Part shown: in pieces, positions 60,310 through 64,000 of the stretch
Layout of the letters: each line of letters opens with the position of its first letter
How positions within the stretch are numbered: the first letter of the stretch is position 1
Assembly: GCA_019843655.1 (NCBI GenBank)
Contig: JACDQD010000010.1
Span: 3,145,637-3,209,636 of the forward strand
DNA: 64,000 bases
Origin: Lethocerus indicus
Lineage: Eukaryota; Arthropoda; Insecta; Hemiptera; Belostomatidae
Reading direction: 5' to 3'
Notes under the pieces: generated by a model
The model's input: only the letters and a program-made list of their open reading frames with translations
The model's database searches: none
Told to the model about the DNA's origin: nothing
Program-made: the position numbers and the translations under genes

Positions 60310-63300
60310 CTTCCTCAATTCTTTAACGCTTAGTCAGTACCACCCTCAGGGGATGCGCCGGTTTGATCCCGCACTCTTCTGACTCCTCATCTAGGCTCGC
60401 TTTCACTCTCAAATCCACTTTGATCTGCCGTCGGTATTTGCTTTACCGCCCAGCTATCTCGAGCCGCTCTTACAAACCTCAACTCGTACCGATACTTTGT
60501 TGAGTAAAATGCACACGAAAAAGTGCAGTTAAAAATACAGCGAATGGTTCTAAAAAACGGCTTATTTTTATCGACCTCTTAGGTAAAGTTAAGGATGAAT
60601 AAAAGAAAAATCCAGTTAAACGATCATTAAACAATTTTGGTAGAAATACAACAGTCATCGCACCATACGAATGATAATTTGCTATCAGAATTATGTGGAG
60701 ATATTTAGATCAATAAGAAACTCTGAGACGCTTGCGGCTAACACAATATTATTCCTTCCAGTTTTCACTACCATAATGTCCTAAAATATAATTTCTTGTT
60801 TTAATACTATATACATTTATAACAATTAAAATCGAATATTCTGTGCTTCCAGGCTATTTATTAATCCGGTCGGCGCCAATGAAATGCGAGCCGCCAAATT
60901 TATCCTCCCAACTTACTTGGGACGATAACAAAGCCATAAATAACTTCCTAGAATGTTTTTCCGACCGAAGGAACTCTCCGTGACCGGTACGTTATAAAAA
61001 CCCATTTCTTACACTTTTACGCGTCAGTTTCGGTTTTTTTTCCCAATCCACCGAAACCCTACAACCGCAACTTTTCACACGAAGGAATGCTTCTACTAGT
61101 CGGGGGAAACCGCAATTTAGTTTTTGCTCCCTCGTCTGGAAATATGTAAAACGATGGACTCCCGACGACTCTTAGAACTCACTCAAAAGCCCGAAATCCC
61201 GAACCTTCCTTTGCGATTCCGCATCCGTTTCACCACATGTTGCCAGGGGAGAGTTTAGGGGGAATCAATCATGTACATCCACGATAATTATTCATGACAA
61301 TTGAATAATTGATGAGTCCCATGGGAATCGAAGCTGGGAAACAGACGAGCGGGGCTGTTCGTGCTATCCGATTGATTAATCAAGATCAGGCAATTGCTCC
61401 TTTGCCAGGAGGAATCCCGAAACACGGCTCAAAGGAATCGACTTACTTAAAAATTAATTTCAGTTAACAAACTTGAAATTTACAAAACTACATTAAAATC
61501 GAAAAAAGTGCCATCACTGGGTAGTTTCCTTTATCCGGAGAAACAACATAAATAAACATACCAATCTATCTATGACGATATTTGACTGTACAATAAAAAA
61601 AGAGGACATACTACTAAAATGTATGTAACCGGGGCCTTATAAGAGAAAAGACCGTTTATAAAGAGTCAATCCAAGACTCACTGTTAATAAAGTTAAATTC
61701 GCTAGACTTGTTATGAGTAGAAACGTTTCGACCAATTGGTACTTCGTATTACTAACGTGTAGGTCTCCACTCCAGATTCCCGATAAATTTTTAAAATTCC
61801 CAGTGAATTGTCGTCAAGAATTCCAACCAAAAAAATCCCATATATCAGTTGTTTCAATCTAAACAATTGTCCATTATCAAATTATACACATTTCCTCCGC
61901 GACAAAGCTATCTGCCAATTATCTTGGCGACTAAATTTCCTTCGGGTTTGCTATGTGTTCCCAGCGCTTTCCCCCGGGGCGCTATCGCCGGCCGCGTATC
62001 TTCCACTTCCTCCGCTATCTCCTCCCTCCTCTGCCACTTCTTCTAACCTCTGCCTATCTCCCTCCGTCGCACGCTTCAGTCGTCTCCCACCACTTGCACT
62101 TTTCTCCGGACCCTCTGACGCACGGCATTATACGCGGCTTTAATTGTTTCCGCCCAAACAACAACCTCAATACCGAGGGTAAAATATGTTCAAATATTTT
62201 ACTGCGATAAATTTTGTTTTTAATTTAGTCACATTCAAAAAAGCTATTAATCAACCGAAATCTTTGTAACAGATAACAAAATAGTATTTAACAAAATGTA
62301 CTATCAAATAGCCGCGAATCTACAAGCATTTCTATCGGTTTTTTATATTGCAAATACATTCAGTGCGCGATCGCACTAAGGAGTAACATCGCGGTACCAC
62401 CCCTCGGGAACACGATTTTTTTTCATTTACACAGTAAAGAACTTAGTGAGTCTCCGCGACAACTTCTGGAGTGAGAGGCGTAACGACGCCTCCGACGCTC
62501 AGTAAGTCCCGTTTCCTCGATATCTGAAGTCGAAGTTTCGAAGTGCAAAAAGTCGGACATTTTAATTTACTGGCGGCCCACTTAGGGGGACTGGGGGCTA
62601 GTTTCTGCCTCAATCCCTCTTCCCCTTTCAATTCCGGAGGCTTTAATTTCTTCCGAGTTTAAATTGCACAAGTGTTTTAAATTGCTTTACCATTCAACCC
62701 CCAATAATGAATAGGAAATGAAAAATATCTTCCATTCAAATTTACGACACTGGTCCGATTCTGCAATCATAAATCAGACAATGTTATAGATATTATGCAT
62801 TCGTTTGTATATGGGGAAACCCGGCTAGTACACTCACAAAACGAAAACTGCATTTACTGATGTCTGGAGTTTTTATTTAAACACGAAGGGGTGCAAAGTC
62901 TATACGACACATTCGATGTACCGCAAGTATTTTGTGCAACTAAGAAAAGCTCGTCCGATTCACTGTTCAAACGGCGCTCCTAGATTGATAATGGCCTCTC
63001 TCGTCCCCGCCCGGCCTTTTAAATAGACATAATTCATTCCAGTCAATTATCGATGTCGTCATTCAAAGTTGGAACGCCGACCAATTAGTCAATGCAATGG
63101 GCTCGGACCAAGACAAAGAGGAAAAAAATCGTGAGATAACTCGTATACAACTCGTTCTTTTTATTGCATTTTTATTGCCCAATTAGAAACGGGGCCAGAA
63201 ACTACTATAGAAAAAAAACATGGAGGAATATATACAGTTGATGGCCTCTCCAAGGTCGAACGAACTACTTGTTATCTCATTTCGAACGAATGGGGAAAAC

Positions 63301-64000
63301 AGAAACAGAAACAGAGAAAGAAACAATGAAGAAACTTCGCGGTTAATAAAAGAGTGAAGGCAAATGCCAATGGGTTCGGTTGAGAAACTGACCTTTGATT
63401 TCTCAGCGTACTTGTATAGTAGTAAAGTGCATTCGGGTCATAGAAGGAGTGTTACCGCTGATTATTACCATAAAAATATCTTTTCATTCTTGTATTAGAT
63501 ATAATCTATATAACCTATATTTTTTGTATCAGATAAAGACCGCCTGAACTGATCGAATTTTACTCTCGAAGTTAAAACAATAAAATATTCATAGAAGAAA
63601 TAATATGAGTTAAATAAAGTCTTACAATACGACAACAGTTTTTAAAGGCGAAATAAATACGGACCGGAAAATTGCGGGGAAGTGAACAAATTGGAGACTT
63701 CCATGCCGGCCATTGGCCTCGAACTGAGAAGGGGCAGTTTACAATGCACTAAAAGCATTAAAACGCGCCGGAAACCACTCGTAATAACTGACGGCGGATG
63801 CTTCAAATGAACGAGATGACGTTATATATTAAACAGTACACAACTCTCCCTATAATTCATTTCATTAGCACTGTTTCGACCCGGCAAATTGGTTTTCGCC
63901 GCAAATGAACGATAAATTAATTACACTTCAATGGACTTTGGTCACCACCGCGTCCGGAACGTTAGGACGGACCCGTAAAGTAACAATGAAGCGATCTACA
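60310..64000. other. No gene seen; CT-rich patch at 61990-62110
   Basis: AT-rich non-coding DNA. The pyrimidine-rich patch yields three overlapping Pro/Ser/Leu-rich open frames (61808-62210) that I read as low-complexity artefacts. CpG-rich blocks occur at about 60840-61220 and 62980-63120. Confidence 0.4.

Noticed and set aside
1..64000. CRISPR arrays, prophage, operons, bacterial promoters, replication origins
   Set aside because: No regularly spaced repeats, no long coding frames and no bacterial-style gene packing; the sequence is eukaryotic in character.
1..64000. Telomeric TTAGG arrays, rRNA genes, viral or toxin genes
   Set aside because: None seen on either strand by reading; a profile search would be needed to exclude highly decayed endogenous viral pieces.

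Overview
This window reads as nuclear DNA of an arthropod, most probably an insect. It shows none of the density of a bacterial, organellar or viral sequence. Open frames are short everywhere (the longest is 162 codons), overlap on both strands, and have no operon-like order. The base composition is AT-rich with islands of higher GC. CpG looks undepleted by eye, as is common in insects. There are microsatellites, dispersed repeats and decayed retroelement pieces. The order and species cannot be fixed from what is here.

I found no complete protein-coding gene. The window is best described as intergenic or long-intron sequence.

Layout: (a) 1-5 kb holds a decayed non-LTR retrotransposon fragment (RNase H end, minus strand) and several copies of a dispersed repeat, called family 1 here. 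(b) 5-24 kb holds a (TA)30 microsatellite, one more family 1 copy, CpG-rich non-coding blocks and a few homeodomain/POU-type words. (c) 24.09-24.29 kb is a run of five adjacent stem-loops ending beside a perfect CRE palindrome. This is the most unusual structure I see. (d) 26.9-31.7 kb holds foldback motif copies, three copies of a second repeat (family 2) within 1.2 kb, and two tRNA-like Pol III promoter remnants. (e) 34.45 kb is an (AG)38 microsatellite. (f) 40-41.2 kb has two more family 1 copies. (g) 46.9-47.4 kb, 52.85-53.16 kb and 54.08-54.23 kb are short GC-rich islands with exon-like features (splice-site words, high third-position GC, AATAAA signals). They are my only candidates for host coding sequence. 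(h) 60.18-60.31 kb carries four CGTCA elements. The rest I read as unremarkable non-coding DNA.

No genes can be shown to work together. The relations I can support are repeat families: family 1 (forward and inverted copies), family 2, and a foldback motif whose core is GAAACCGGT, often present as an inverted pair. I saw no convincing evidence of a new biological system. The hairpin cluster and the three exon-like islands deserve the first checks.
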